Shown here: in pieces, positions 1 to 8,063 of the stretch | Layout of the letters: every line of letters starts with the position of its first letter | Position numbering within the stretch: the first letter of the stretch is position 1 | Source of the DNA: JBAXRT01 sp037131065 | GTDB lineage: Bacteria; Bacteroidota; Bacteroidia; Bacteroidales; FEN-979 | Length of the DNA: 28,074 bases | Assembly (NCBI GenBank): GCA_037131065.1 | Contig: JBAXRT010000024.1 | Location: 1-28,074, forward strand | Direction of reading: 5' to 3' | Notes under the pieces: generated by a model | Seen by the model: the letters and a program-made list of their open reading frames with translations, nothing else | Told to the model about the DNA's origin: nothing | Databases searched by the model: none | Program-made: the position numbers and the translations under genes

Positions 1-1
1 A

Positions 2-280
2 TTCATTAAGATCCAGGTCAATATTACATCCACGGCTTCACCATTCCTTTCGGCAAGAAGCATCAGGAAAGGCAGGTTCATTAAAGAAACCGATGATCAG
101 GTCCTGATTGAAGGGGAAAAAGAGTGGATAATGGGGAAATTTGAACCGGCAAAAGATCCATGCGATCAGGGTGACCATCCTGTTGCAGATTTCAAGATTC
201 TCTGGCGCTCACTGATAAAGGATTTAAAAGACGTTACGGTCAATGATCTCAATTCGGTAATTACCGGTGATTTTGATTGA
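2..280 (+). CDS. C-terminal part of a protein of unknown function (5' truncated)
   Basis: The frame is open from the window edge to a TGA at 278-280 and gives 92 residues with no start visible. The translation is ordinary-looking and mostly soluble, with charged stretches and a segment near FKILWRSLIKDL. I do not recognise a family. The same frame continues after the TGA without another stop into the 329-982 ORF, and the bridging codons (DQLTEILSPKGDGSWR) read like protein. The two pieces may therefore be one gene broken by a nonsense change or a sequence error. Alternatively, they could be two adjacent genes in the same frame. Confidence 0.5.
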   Translation, partial: FIKIQVNITSTASPFLSARSIRKGRFIKETDDQVLIEGEKEWIMGKFEPAKDPCDQGDHPVADFKILWRSLIKDLKDVTVNDLNSVITGDFD

Positions 281-328
281 GATCAACTCACGGAGATCCT
301 TTCTCCGAAAGGGGATGGATCCTGGAGA

Positions 329-982
329 ATGATTCGTCTGCCAAACGGATCCGGAGGAATGATGACCACTGTTGCAGAAGGCGCGCAGGTCCTTTCGTGG
401 GATAAGAATAATGGACAATTTACCATAACCCCCGGAAGGTTTGTAACTCGTCTTAAACAGGATCTGCTTCTGACAGTTTACATCGACAGGGAAAGCGGGA
501 AACCGGTCTATTCACTCAGCAGGTTCAACCCGGTCCGCGCCATGTTTGAGCCTGTCTTCCCATCGGCCGATCATAATCCTGGTAAGACGATCGGACTTGA
601 TACCCTGCAGGTTTCAGACCAGTTCTTCACCGGGGATTTTGAGAGAACCGGAAAGAACACCACTTTCAGGTACAGCCGCGAATGGAGGTTTGACCTGAAA
701 CAGATCCAGTTTAACGACACTACCTTCGAGATAATCAGGAATATCGACTTTACCGGTTATCCAAAAGATCAAAACCCGAAATATTACGAAGTACTGCGTA
801 TGATACCGGGATGTTTCACAGACCCATCGGTTACCTCCCTTCTTGTGATTGGCAGGAACGGCAAGGAAGTTGCAAAAGAATTTGGAAAGGACAGGGAATA
901 TCAGAATAAGTCTGCCCTCCCGGATTTTATATCTGTCTATTCTTTGAAACGCCCTTTCAAAAAGCAGGAAATATTATGGTAA
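329..982 (+). CDS. Conserved-looking hypothetical protein, possibly the 3' half of an interrupted gene
   Basis: This is a 217-residue frame with no signal peptide and no membrane segment. It is rich in aromatic and charged residues (for example YSREWRFDLKQIQF) and has a beta-rich look. No family is recognised. Its first residues (MIRLPNGSGGMMTT) look like the interior of a domain rather than an N-terminus. The frame is shared with the truncated ORF ending at 280, so the ATG at 329 may be only the first methionine after an in-frame TGA. A GGAG lies a few bases upstream of the ATG. Its stop overlaps the start region of the lipoprotein gene at 976 by 7 nt, which indicates an operon. The function is unknown, and the neighbours only suggest a link to an envelope or carbohydrate-related lipoprotein. 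Confidence 0.6.
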   Translation: MIRLPNGSGGMMTTVAEGAQVLSWDKNNGQFTITPGRFVTRLKQDLLLTVYIDRESGKPVYSLSRFNPVRAMFEPVFPSADHNPGKTIGLDTLQVSDQFFTGDFERTGKNTTFRYSREWRFDLKQIQFNDTTFEIIRNIDFTGYPKDQNPKYYEVLRMIPGCFTDPSVTSLLVIGRNGKEVAKEFGKDREYQNKSALPDFISVYSLKRPFKKQEILW

Positions 983-2949
983 ATATGCTTCAGCTGAAAT
1001 ATCTTTCATCGCTTTTCCCGGTTTTGTTCCTGCTTTTTATTATCAGCGGTTGCGGACAATCCTCCCAGTCAATGGAGGTCACAACCGACCAATTCATCAT
1101 CCGTGATTTCAATCCTCTTTCCAACTGGCCTTTCGACCTGAAGGGCAACAGATCAAGTAATCCCGTGACCGATAAGATGATCCTGCTGGATTACACGGAA
1201 GCGATGAAAAAAGGATTTATCATTCCCACTACCAGGCAGACCGGGAACGGATTCTTTGAATTTGAATTTTCAATAAAAAATACCGGGAAATCACCACAAA
1301 AGTTCTGTTACAAGATCTACTATCAGAATGAATCCTACAAATTTCCCGAACGGGATGAAACAGATACAGCTAAACTCAATGGCAATTGCTGGGAGAATTT
1401 TTACGGAAGCTGGGAGGAGGCCTCAAAGACCTTTAACGAAACAGAGATCATCCCCGCCGATGATGCATTTCATAAGGTGTCTGACAGTTTCAGGATAGTG
1501 GGTAATCCGCGGGATGAAAAAAGATATTACCGGGATGGGAGAAATGACCGGTGGAAGAGAAATCCAAGGGTCGGAAATTACAGTTTTCTCCTTGTAGTAA
1601 CCTGCATTGAAAACATCAGCCAGAGGAAAATCCCTGAGTATATCCAAAATATCTGTTTGCAAAACAACCAGGTATATATTAACCCATATTTTTATTTTCT
1701 TTTTGGAGAAGGAAGATCGCTCAGAAACACACTGGTCCAGCAATTCCCGGGTACACTGAAGGTGGTCGCCTCACCTGATCCCGGAAGCGGGATCTATATC
1801 AACCCGGATAGATTCACCGTGGAAGCCATGCAAAGATCTGAGACCGAAATCTGCGGGCATGATTCCTCCTTATACCGTTCGGCTGCCTTCGAACAATTCA
1901 TCCACTATGTCGACCCGTCTACAAAAATGAACCATATCCCTGTCATTGCTGACGTCTTGAAAGATGGTTACTCAAGGATGGATTACAACTGGAACAAACA
2001 ATTCTACCGGAAGGATGAACTAGTCGCCGTTACAGCGACCACGGCAGCAAGACCTTGTGAAACGGTGATATCTGATCCCCTGAACCATAAAATAACGATC
2101 AAAAACCCCAAAGCTGAATTCGGGAAATGGCAGAAGCAAAATGTCGGGGTGATTACCAGGCACGGACTGACCTACGGAAAATGGACCGTAAAATGCAAGT
2201 TAACGGAAATCCTGAATAAAAATGGAATGTGGAACGGCATCACCAATGCTATATGGCTGATAACACAGGAGCTCGGAGAGTGGAACCACCGGCGCGACTG
2301 CAACAATGCCGGGTATCTTGCCAATTACTACGGTGGACAGCAAGACCAGCGTGTTAAAACCGTTGGGTACTCTGAAATCGATTTTGAAATATTGAAAACG
2401 GTACCGTACTGTCCCTCCTGGATACTCCCCCCGGCTTACAGCCAGGGAGGTGCCGACCAGGACAACCTGGACAGCTGGAACATTCCATTCCCTGAAGAGA
2501 TCACCGGAAATGATGATAAAGTCGTGGTCGCCTGTACTAACTGGGACATGGCCTGCTGGCAGCCGGCCGAATTCCATGAAGGATGCTGGCCGGTTCGCTA
2601 CAAGGACCAGACTTTCTGGACCCACCGCTGGGATAAGAACTACAGGGCCATTACAGAAAAAACCATAGAACCCGATGATGAATTATTTGGCTCTCCCTTT
2701 TACTATTTTCAGATTGACTGGCAGCCGGAAATGATCATCTGGCGGATCGGACCCTCAAAAGATAAGCTCAGGGTAGTCGGTTATATGGATTCCAGTGTGA
2801 CTTCCATTCCCAACAACCAGATGTTGATGATCATCACACAGGAGTTTCACAATACGAAATGGTGGATAGGTTCTCCCTATTCCCAGGATAATATTCCCTT
2901 TCCGGAAAACGAACTTGTCGGAGAAATTTATGAACTAACAATTGAATAA
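976..2949 (+). CDS. Lipoprotein with a C-terminal GH16-like (laminarinase/concanavalin-like) domain
   Basis: The protein has 657 residues. It begins with a hydrophobic signal peptide and a lipobox ending ISGC, with Cys26 as the lipidation site, so it should be attached to an envelope membrane. Residues from about 380 to the end resemble a GH16-type jelly roll. YGKWTVKCKL is followed by a SEIDFE motif at 466-471, which fits the family's ExDxE catalytic signature with E467 and E471 as candidate nucleophile and acid/base. DWQPEMIIWRIG near 581 matches the usual late strand of the fold. The roughly 350 residues between the signal peptide and this domain are unassigned. The substrate cannot be told. 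Met4 at 985 is an equally good start and would remove the 7-nt overlap with the preceding gene. The end overlaps the next gene by 8 nt, consistent with one operon. The lipoprotein call is firm; the GH16 call rests on motifs only. Confidence 0.75.
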   Translation: MVNMLQLKYLSSLFPVLFLLFIISGCGQSSQSMEVTTDQFIIRDFNPLSNWPFDLKGNRSSNPVTDKMILLDYTEAMKKGFIIPTTRQTGNGFFEFEFSIKNTGKSPQKFCYKIYYQNESYKFPERDETDTAKLNGNCWENFYGSWEEASKTFNETEIIPADDAFHKVSDSFRIVGNPRDEKRYYRDGRNDRWKRNPRVGNYSFLLVVTCIENISQRKIPEYIQNICLQNNQVYINPYFYFLFGEGRSLRNTLVQQFPGTLKVVASPDPGSGIYINPDRFTVEAMQRSETEICGHDSSLYRSAAFEQFIHYVDPSTKMNHIPVIADVLKDGYSRMDYNWNKQFYRKDELVAVTATTAARPCETVISDPLNHKITIKNPKAEFGKWQKQNVGVITRHGLTYGKWTVKCKLTEILNKNGMWNGITNAIWLITQELGEWNHRRDCNNAGYLANYYGGQQDQRVKTVGYSEIDFEILKTVPYCPSWILPPAYSQGGADQDNLDSWNIPFPEEITGNDDKVVVACTNWDMACWQPAEFHEGCWPVRYKDQTFWTHRWDKNYRAITEKTIEPDDELFGSPFYYFQIDWQPEMIIWRIGPSKDKLRVVGYMDSSVTSIPNNQMLMIITQEFHNTKWWIGSPYSQDNIPFPENELVGEIYELTIE

Positions 2950-4087
2950 TATGGAAATCATTGTATTAGGTGCCGGACTTGTTGGCGGACCCATGGCCAT
3001 GGATCTCGCTTCTGATCCGAAATTCCGGGTTACGATTGCAGATATCAATTCTGAATCACTTACAAAACTATCTGCCTCACATCCTGTTAAAACCATCCAG
3101 GCTGACCTGTCGTCACAAGATAAAGTTGCAGAACTGGTTTCCGGTTTTGACATGGTCGTCAACGCCGTTCCGGGTTTTATGGGTTTTTCAACCCTGAAAA
3201 CCATTATCGAAGCAGGAAAAAATGTTGTTGACATCGCTTTTTTTATCGAAGATCCCTTTGCACTTGATGCCCTGGCTAAGAAAAAAAATGTCACTGCCAT
3301 CATGGATTGCGGTGTCGCACCTGGCATGTGCAACGTACTGATCGGTTATGCCGATCATCTTTTGGATGAAACGGAAAAAGTGATCTACTATGTTGGCGGT
3401 CTTCCGGAAATAAGACAATGGCCCTTTGAATACAAGGCTGTCTTCTCTCCCGCTGATGTGATTGAAGAGTATACCCGGCCGGCCAGGTATATTGAAAACG
3501 GCCGGCTGGTAATAAAATCTGCCTTGTCGGATCCCGAACTTCTCGATTTTCCCGGGATCGGTACGTTGGAGGCATTCAATACCGACGGGTTGCGGTCACT
3601 CGCGCTAACGGTAAAATGTCCCGATATGAAGGAAAAAACCCTTCGCTACCCGGGCCATATTGAGAAGATGAGGGTGCTTCGCGAAACAGGGCTCTTCAGC
3701 AAGGAGGAGATCCTGTTCAGCGGGATCAAAATTAAACCGTTGGATTTTACATCCAGGCTTCTATTTCCTAAATGGAAGCTGAATGAAGGAGAGGCCGATA
3801 TAACCATCATGCAGGTTGTTGTAGAGGGGAAGAAGAGCAGTAAAAGGTTGCGTTATACCTGGGACCTCTATGACAGGTATGATCCTGTAAGCAGGGTCCA
3901 CTCGATGGCCCGCACCACCGGGTACACAGCAACGGTCGCTTTACGGATGATCTCCGAAGGGATCTACACACATAAAGGATTATCGGTTCCGGAATATCTT
4001 GGCAAACACCAGGAATGTGTCGATTATCTGCTGAAAGGGCTGAAAGAAAGAGGGGTGATCTATATTGAAAAAATCGAAGAAATCTGA
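2942..4087 (+). CDS. Saccharopine dehydrogenase-family oxidoreductase (lysine 6-dehydrogenase-like)
   Basis: This is a 381-residue protein with an N-terminal Rossmann dinucleotide-binding loop (VLGAGLVGG, about residues 8-16). A short acidic stretch (IADINSE) follows the second strand, as in NAD(P)-dependent enzymes of the saccharopine dehydrogenase/lysine dehydrogenase family. The middle has the family-like segment DCGVAPGMCNVL, and the length is close to that of bacterial lysine 6-dehydrogenases. The likely chemistry is oxidation or reduction at an amino acid-derived imine in lysine or related metabolism. The substrate is an inference. Met4 at 2951 is an alternative start that fits the Rossmann strand tightly and avoids the 8-nt overlap with the lipoprotein gene. 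It is the last gene of this operon: a terminator hairpin begins 3 nt after its stop. Confidence 0.82.
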   Translation: MNNMEIIVLGAGLVGGPMAMDLASDPKFRVTIADINSESLTKLSASHPVKTIQADLSSQDKVAELVSGFDMVVNAVPGFMGFSTLKTIIEAGKNVVDIAFFIEDPFALDALAKKKNVTAIMDCGVAPGMCNVLIGYADHLLDETEKVIYYVGGLPEIRQWPFEYKAVFSPADVIEEYTRPARYIENGRLVIKSALSDPELLDFPGIGTLEAFNTDGLRSLALTVKCPDMKEKTLRYPGHIEKMRVLRETGLFSKEEILFSGIKIKPLDFTSRLLFPKWKLNEGEADITIMQVVVEGKKSSKRLRYTWDLYDRYDPVSRVHSMARTTGYTATVALRMISEGIYTHKGLSVPEYLGKHQECVDYLLKGLKERGVIYIEKIEEI

Positions 4088-4090
4088 TCC

Positions 4091-4137
4091 CGACGATTAA
4101 AACTCATCTTCATCAATCGTCGTTTTCTTTTTCTTTT
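4091..4137 (+). terminator. Intrinsic terminator of the plus-strand operon, inside the PBP1A coding end
   Basis: An 8-bp perfect stem, CGACGATT (4091-4098) with AATCGTCG (4115-4122), has a 16-nt loop. It is followed on the plus strand by a T-rich run (TTTTCTTTTTCTTTTTT). It begins 3 nt after the dehydrogenase stop. On the opposite strand, the same T-run encodes the lysine-rich tail of PBP1A. Confidence 0.75.
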
Positions 4138-6403
4138 TTACACCCGGACCCGGAGCCTCCTCTCCCTCGCAATTCAGATCAACCTCCAGTGGTTTTGTCA
4201 GTTTATCAAAATCCCTTTTCGCGAGGTGGAGGGTAGGATCGGCATAGACCTTTTGCATATACAATGCCCAGATCGGAAGAGCCATATTGGCTCCCTGGCC
4301 AAGAGTGATCGTGCGGAAATGGGCTGCACGGTCTTCACAGCCGACCCAAACACCGGTTACAAGATCCGGCGTAATCCCCATGAACCATCCGTCCGACTGG
4401 TTCTGCGTTGTCCCGGTCTTCCCTGCGATCGGATTGTCGAAACCATACTTGTACCGGAGCCGGATACTTGTTCCTGATTCAACGACCCCTTTCATCAGCT
4501 GGATCATAAGCCAGGCAGTCTCCTCGCTGATCGCTTCCTGGGACTTAGGACTGAAGGACTGCAGGAGGTTGCCGTTCTTGTCTTCGATACGGGTTATGAA
4601 TATCGGTTCAACATAGACCCCTTTATTGGCAAACACGCTCATAGCCCCCGTCATTTCATATAATGTGAGGTCGCAGGAGCCAAGGGCGATGGAATAAACC
4701 ACCGGAATATCACTTGTTACACCCATCTTATGGGCCATATTGACAACCGCTTTCGGAGAGTATTTTTTGATAAGCTGACCCGAAACCCAGTTGTTTGAAT
4801 TGGCCAGGGCCCATTTCAGTGTAACCTGCTGCCCCCTCCGTTCATCACTGCTGCTTTCAGGAGCCCATACCTTCCCGTTGCCGAGATCGATCACCGGCTG
4901 CACATTGGGATACTTCGAACAGGGAGATTCCCCCTCCTGCATCGCAAGGGTATAAAGAAATGGTTTAAATGTGGATCCAACCTGCCTCTTGCTGAGTTTT
5001 ACATGGTCATACTGGAAGAAACGGTAATCAATACCGCCAACGTAAGCCCTGACAAATCCATTGTGCGGATCCATCGACATAACCCCTGCCTGTAAAAAAA
5101 ACTTGTAATAACGGATCGAATCCATCGGCGTCATAGTCGTATCGATATCGCCCCTCCATGAAAAAACCTTCATCTTAACAGGGGTCTTGAAGTTGGTCAG
5201 GATCTCAGTATCCGAATACCCCTCAGTTTTAAGATGGTAATACCGGTCGGTCCTTCGCATGGCCGAAAGCATCAGGTTCTGGATCTCTTTTCTCTCAACA
5301 TCCCTTTCAAAGACAAAGGGAGCATTGGGAACCCCTTTCCAGTGAGAGAAAAAGGATGGCTGAAGCTCTTTTCCCAGGTAGGTATGAACAGCCTGCTCGG
5401 CATATTCCTGCATCTTATAATTGATAGTGGTGTAAACCCTCAGTCCATCCTTGTAAAGATTATAGGGAGTGCCGTCTTCCTTGGGATTACTGTTACACCA
5501 GTCGGTCAGCACCATCCTCAGGTATTCTCTGAAATAGGTTGCAATGCCGGTTGTATGATCCTGGATCCTGTAGTTCGACATATCAATGGGCAGATTCCTC
5601 AGTGTATCGTACTCCGCCTGGGAGATATATTCATACTTGAACATCTGGTTCAGGACAGTATTCCTCCTTTCCAGCGATCTTTCGGGATTTCTCACGGGAC
5701 TGAACCATGTCGGCGCCTTAAGGATTCCTACGAGCGTTGCTGCTTCTTCTACATTCAGCTGATCCGGCTCCTTGTTGAAGTAGGTTTTGGCAGCGGATTT
5801 TATTCCATAGGACTGGCTGCCGAAATCAACCGTGTTGAGATACATGGCCAGGATCTCATCCTTGGAGTAATTCCTTTCCAGTTTGATGGCGGTGATCCAC
5901 TCCTTGAATTTGATCATCACTGTTTCCCAGAAAGTACGGTTTTGTTTTCTGGGGAAGAGGTTCTTAGCCAGCTGCTGGGTAATGGTGCTTCCCCCTCCTT
6001 TTGAGGAACCCGAAGCCATTCCCCACATGACCCTGAAAATGGCCTTCACATCTATGCCTGAGTGTTTTTCGAACCGGGCATCCTCTGTTGCAATAAGCGC
6101 ATTGATCACATTGGGAGAGAGATCCTGGTACTGGGTGTTTGACCGGTTCTCGATATAATATTTACCAAGAAGCTTGCCGTCTTCAGAAAATATTTCAGTG
6201 GCCAGGTTACTTTTTGGATTTTCAAGTTCTTCAAAAGTCGGCATCGGACCAAAGAACCCGTAAGACATGGCAATGAAGAAAAGGGCAACAAGGAAAAGCA
6301 GGACAACATAGGAGATCCAGAATCCCAATATATATTTCTTATCGTTGTTGCCGGAAGGCTTCTTTCCCATATTCTGTAATGCCGTTATATGTGAAATGCT
6401 CAT
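4097..6403 (-). CDS. mrcA: Class A penicillin-binding protein 1A (glycosyltransferase/transpeptidase)
   Basis: This bifunctional peptidoglycan synthase has 768 residues and is anchored in the inner membrane by one N-terminal segment (about 24-50). The GT51 domain shows EDARFEKHSG with catalytic Glu107, GGSTITQQLAKNLF (about 137-150), and ERNYSKDEILAMYLN. The transpeptidase domain shows the three serine motifs: STFK with Ser477, SNN at 536-538, and KTG at 662-664. The length is normal for Bacteroidota PBP1A. The start overlaps the gldH stop by ATGA, so the two genes are probably translationally coupled. Met12 (MGKKPSG) is an alternative start. The C-terminus ends in a run of lysines and then an acidic tail. 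This tail is antisense to the terminator of the convergent operon, whose gene ends 9 nt away. As the last gene of holB-ricT-gldH-PBP1A it is likely expressed constitutively. Confidence 0.97.
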   Translation of the reverse strand: MSISHITALQNMGKKPSGNNDKKYILGFWISYVVLLFLVALFFIAMSYGFFGPMPTFEELENPKSNLATEIFSEDGKLLGKYYIENRSNTQYQDLSPNVINALIATEDARFEKHSGIDVKAIFRVMWGMASGSSKGGGSTITQQLAKNLFPRKQNRTFWETVMIKFKEWITAIKLERNYSKDEILAMYLNTVDFGSQSYGIKSAAKTYFNKEPDQLNVEEAATLVGILKAPTWFSPVRNPERSLERRNTVLNQMFKYEYISQAEYDTLRNLPIDMSNYRIQDHTTGIATYFREYLRMVLTDWCNSNPKEDGTPYNLYKDGLRVYTTINYKMQEYAEQAVHTYLGKELQPSFFSHWKGVPNAPFVFERDVERKEIQNLMLSAMRRTDRYYHLKTEGYSDTEILTNFKTPVKMKVFSWRGDIDTTMTPMDSIRYYKFFLQAGVMSMDPHNGFVRAYVGGIDYRFFQYDHVKLSKRQVGSTFKPFLYTLAMQEGESPCSKYPNVQPVIDLGNGKVWAPESSSDERRGQQVTLKWALANSNNWVSGQLIKKYSPKAVVNMAHKMGVTSDIPVVYSIALGSCDLTLYEMTGAMSVFANKGVYVEPIFITRIEDKNGNLLQSFSPKSQEAISEETAWLMIQLMKGVVESGTSIRLRYKYGFDNPIAGKTGTTQNQSDGWFMGITPDLVTGVWVGCEDRAAHFRTITLGQGANMALPIWALYMQKVYADPTLHLAKRDFDKLTKPLEVDLNCEGEEAPGPGVKKKKKTTIDEDEF

Positions 6404-6870
6404 CGATCAATACGTAATCCCATATCAGTAATTCCCTGCAGGGCGTTGACCCGCATGGCCTGATCAAACTCAAAAAGGTATCTCCCTTTCTGGGAGAAAA
6501 GAATTCCCTTTTTAAACTGGAATTTGTTGAATTTAACGCTTCCGATGCCCGAACCAAGCCAGCGGCCGTCATAATCGGCCAGCATACATTCAATGGTGTC
6601 CCTTGATATTTTTCCATCGGGCAATGTTGTTTTCAGAAAGAGGTAAAGGTTGCTGTAAGGATAATCAGTCCCGTTCCTTATCATCAGGTAGATATTATAG
6701 GGAATGCCGGTGTCGTTAACATCCACCTGAAAAACAAGTTTATCAGCATCCCTCCAGATCCTGTCCGGGATTGCCTTGTTCTCTTCGAAAACACGCTTCG
6801 GATCGCAGGAGACAAGCAAAAGCAAAAAGAGAAACAAAAAAGCCGCATTCTTTTTTTGCAGGGTCGGCAT
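6400..6870 (-). CDS. gldH: Gliding motility lipoprotein GldH
   Basis: The protein has 156 residues, with a short lysine-containing N-terminus, a leucine/phenylalanine-rich hydrophobic core and a lipobox LVSC with Cys22 as lipidation site. The mature start CDPKRVFEENKAIPDRIW and the body with repeated beta-like strands match the GldH family of Bacteroidota as I know it. GldH is one of the envelope lipoproteins required for type IX secretion-linked gliding in flavobacteria. It is also conserved in many non-gliding Bacteroidales, so its presence does not prove motility here. It lies between ricT (18 nt upstream) and PBP1A (ATGA overlap) in the common Bacteroidota cluster. Confidence 0.92.
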   Translation of the reverse strand: MPTLQKKNAAFLFLFLLLLVSCDPKRVFEENKAIPDRIWRDADKLVFQVDVNDTGIPYNIYLMIRNGTDYPYSNLYLFLKTTLPDGKISRDTIECMLADYDGRWLGSGIGSVKFNKFQFKKGILFSQKGRYLFEFDQAMRVNALQGITDMGLRIDR

Positions 6871-6888
6871 TCAGGATTGGATAAAAAA

Positions 6889-8049
6889 TTATAAATGATC
6901 AAAGCGTGTCAGTTCATCCTGACTAAGGCTGCTGTCAAATTCTGTCTTCGCTTCCTTTATATGAGAGTAATCTTCAAGACATTCAGGTAAATTGCCCTTC
7001 TTGTTCGCGTCCAGGATAAGGATGACCTTGTCAACCGGTATTGCAAGTAGATTTGAGGGATCACTGATATACGTGTACCACATGAGTTTCTGAAAAATAT
7101 CTGTCTTCTGATGGGTTGCTTCCCCCTTTTTGGTTTTCAGGATAAGGTCTGTGTTCGGAAATCCCTTAGTGGCATCTACATAGGTATCGTATTCATAGTT
7201 CAGGCAGCATTTCAATTTGCTGCACTGCCCGGCAAGCTTTTGGGGATTGAGGGATAGCTGTTGTACCCTGGCCGCATTGGTGGTTACCGACTTGAAATCG
7301 TTCATCCAGGTAGCACAACACAACTCCCTTCCGCAGCTTCCGATCCCACCAAGGCGGCTGGCCTCCTGGCGGGCGCCGATCTGTCGCATCTCAATCCTCA
7401 CCTTGAACTCCTCGGCAAGTATCTTTATCAGCTCCCTGAAATCCACCCGCTCATCGGCCGTATAATAGAAGATGGCCTTGGTATTATCTCCCTGGTATTC
7501 AACATCATTTATTTTCATCATGAGCCCTGCCTGCTCGGCTATCGTACGTGCCATGTTCATGGTGGACGACTCGCTCTCAACGGCTGATATCCATTTCTCA
7601 ATATCAGTCAGCCGTGCACGACGGTATACCTTTTTGATCTCCTCCTGTTTCTCCTCCTGTTTCTTCTTTTTCAACTGAAAGCGAACCATCTCCCCGATCA
7701 TGCTCACAATCCCAATATCATGGCCGGGAGAGGCTTCTACGGCAACAATATCACCAACCTCCAGCTCCATCTCGGGTGGAGGGCGGAAATAATCTTTACG
7801 GTTACTTTTGAAACGGACCTCAACAAGAGGATAAGCTCCGGAACTTTCCGGTGCCGGAATGGATTTCAGCCAGTCGAATGAGTCAAACATGCTGCACCGG
7901 TGCTGAAATACACTGTCATTCTTCTGGTACATTTTTGGAGATTCACAGCAACCCCGGCTCAGAAACGGATTTTTTTTCGGTTTCTCAAGTTTGAACTCCT
8001 GCGGCTTGTTCTCAACAGGTTCAATCGGTTCCCCTTCTTCGTTCTCCAT
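6889..8049 (-). CDS. ricT: PSP1-domain protein RicT (YaaT family)
   Basis: The protein has 386 residues. An N-terminal charged tail contains a CC pair (34-35). A PSP1 domain follows at about 75-260, with VEVRFKSNRKDYF near its start. The C-terminal half has the Cys-rich signature GGIGSCGRELCC (Cys239, 244, 245) and QCSKLKCCLNYE (Cys276, 281, 282). In Bacillus the RicT/YaaT protein is part of an iron-sulfur Ric complex that affects RNase Y-dependent RNA processing. The paired cysteines here fit cluster binding, but partners in this organism are unknown. It follows holB by 14 nt and precedes gldH by 18 nt. The ATG at 8049 is the only sensible start. Confidence 0.93.
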   Translation of the reverse strand: MENEEGEPIEPVENKPQEFKLEKPKKNPFLSRGCCESPKMYQKNDSVFQHRCSMFDSFDWLKSIPAPESSGAYPLVEVRFKSNRKDYFRPPPEMELEVGDIVAVEASPGHDIGIVSMIGEMVRFQLKKKKQEEKQEEIKKVYRRARLTDIEKWISAVESESSTMNMARTIAEQAGLMMKINDVEYQGDNTKAIFYYTADERVDFRELIKILAEEFKVRIEMRQIGARQEASRLGGIGSCGRELCCATWMNDFKSVTTNAARVQQLSLNPQKLAGQCSKLKCCLNYEYDTYVDATKGFPNTDLILKTKKGEATHQKTDIFQKLMWYTYISDPSNLLAIPVDKVILILDANKKGNLPECLEDYSHIKEAKTEFDSSLSQDELTRFDHL

Positions 8050-8063
8050 ATCCTCTCAAATCG

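Noticed and set aside
278..280. Selenocysteine or recoded TGA
   Set aside because: Only a 5-bp stem (TTGAT/ATCAA) surrounds the codon, no SECIS-like structure follows, and other genes use TGA as a stop. A nonsense change, error or gene boundary is simpler.
2200..2625. 141-residue minus-strand ORF inside the GH16-like lipoprotein gene
   Set aside because: The plus-strand frame carries the conserved EIDFE region here; the antisense product resembles nothing.
5234..6004. 256-residue plus-strand ORF antisense to PBP1A
   Set aside because: It lies wholly within the PBP1A gene, whose motifs are all intact. Its translation is low in recognisable structure, and it has no promoter motif.
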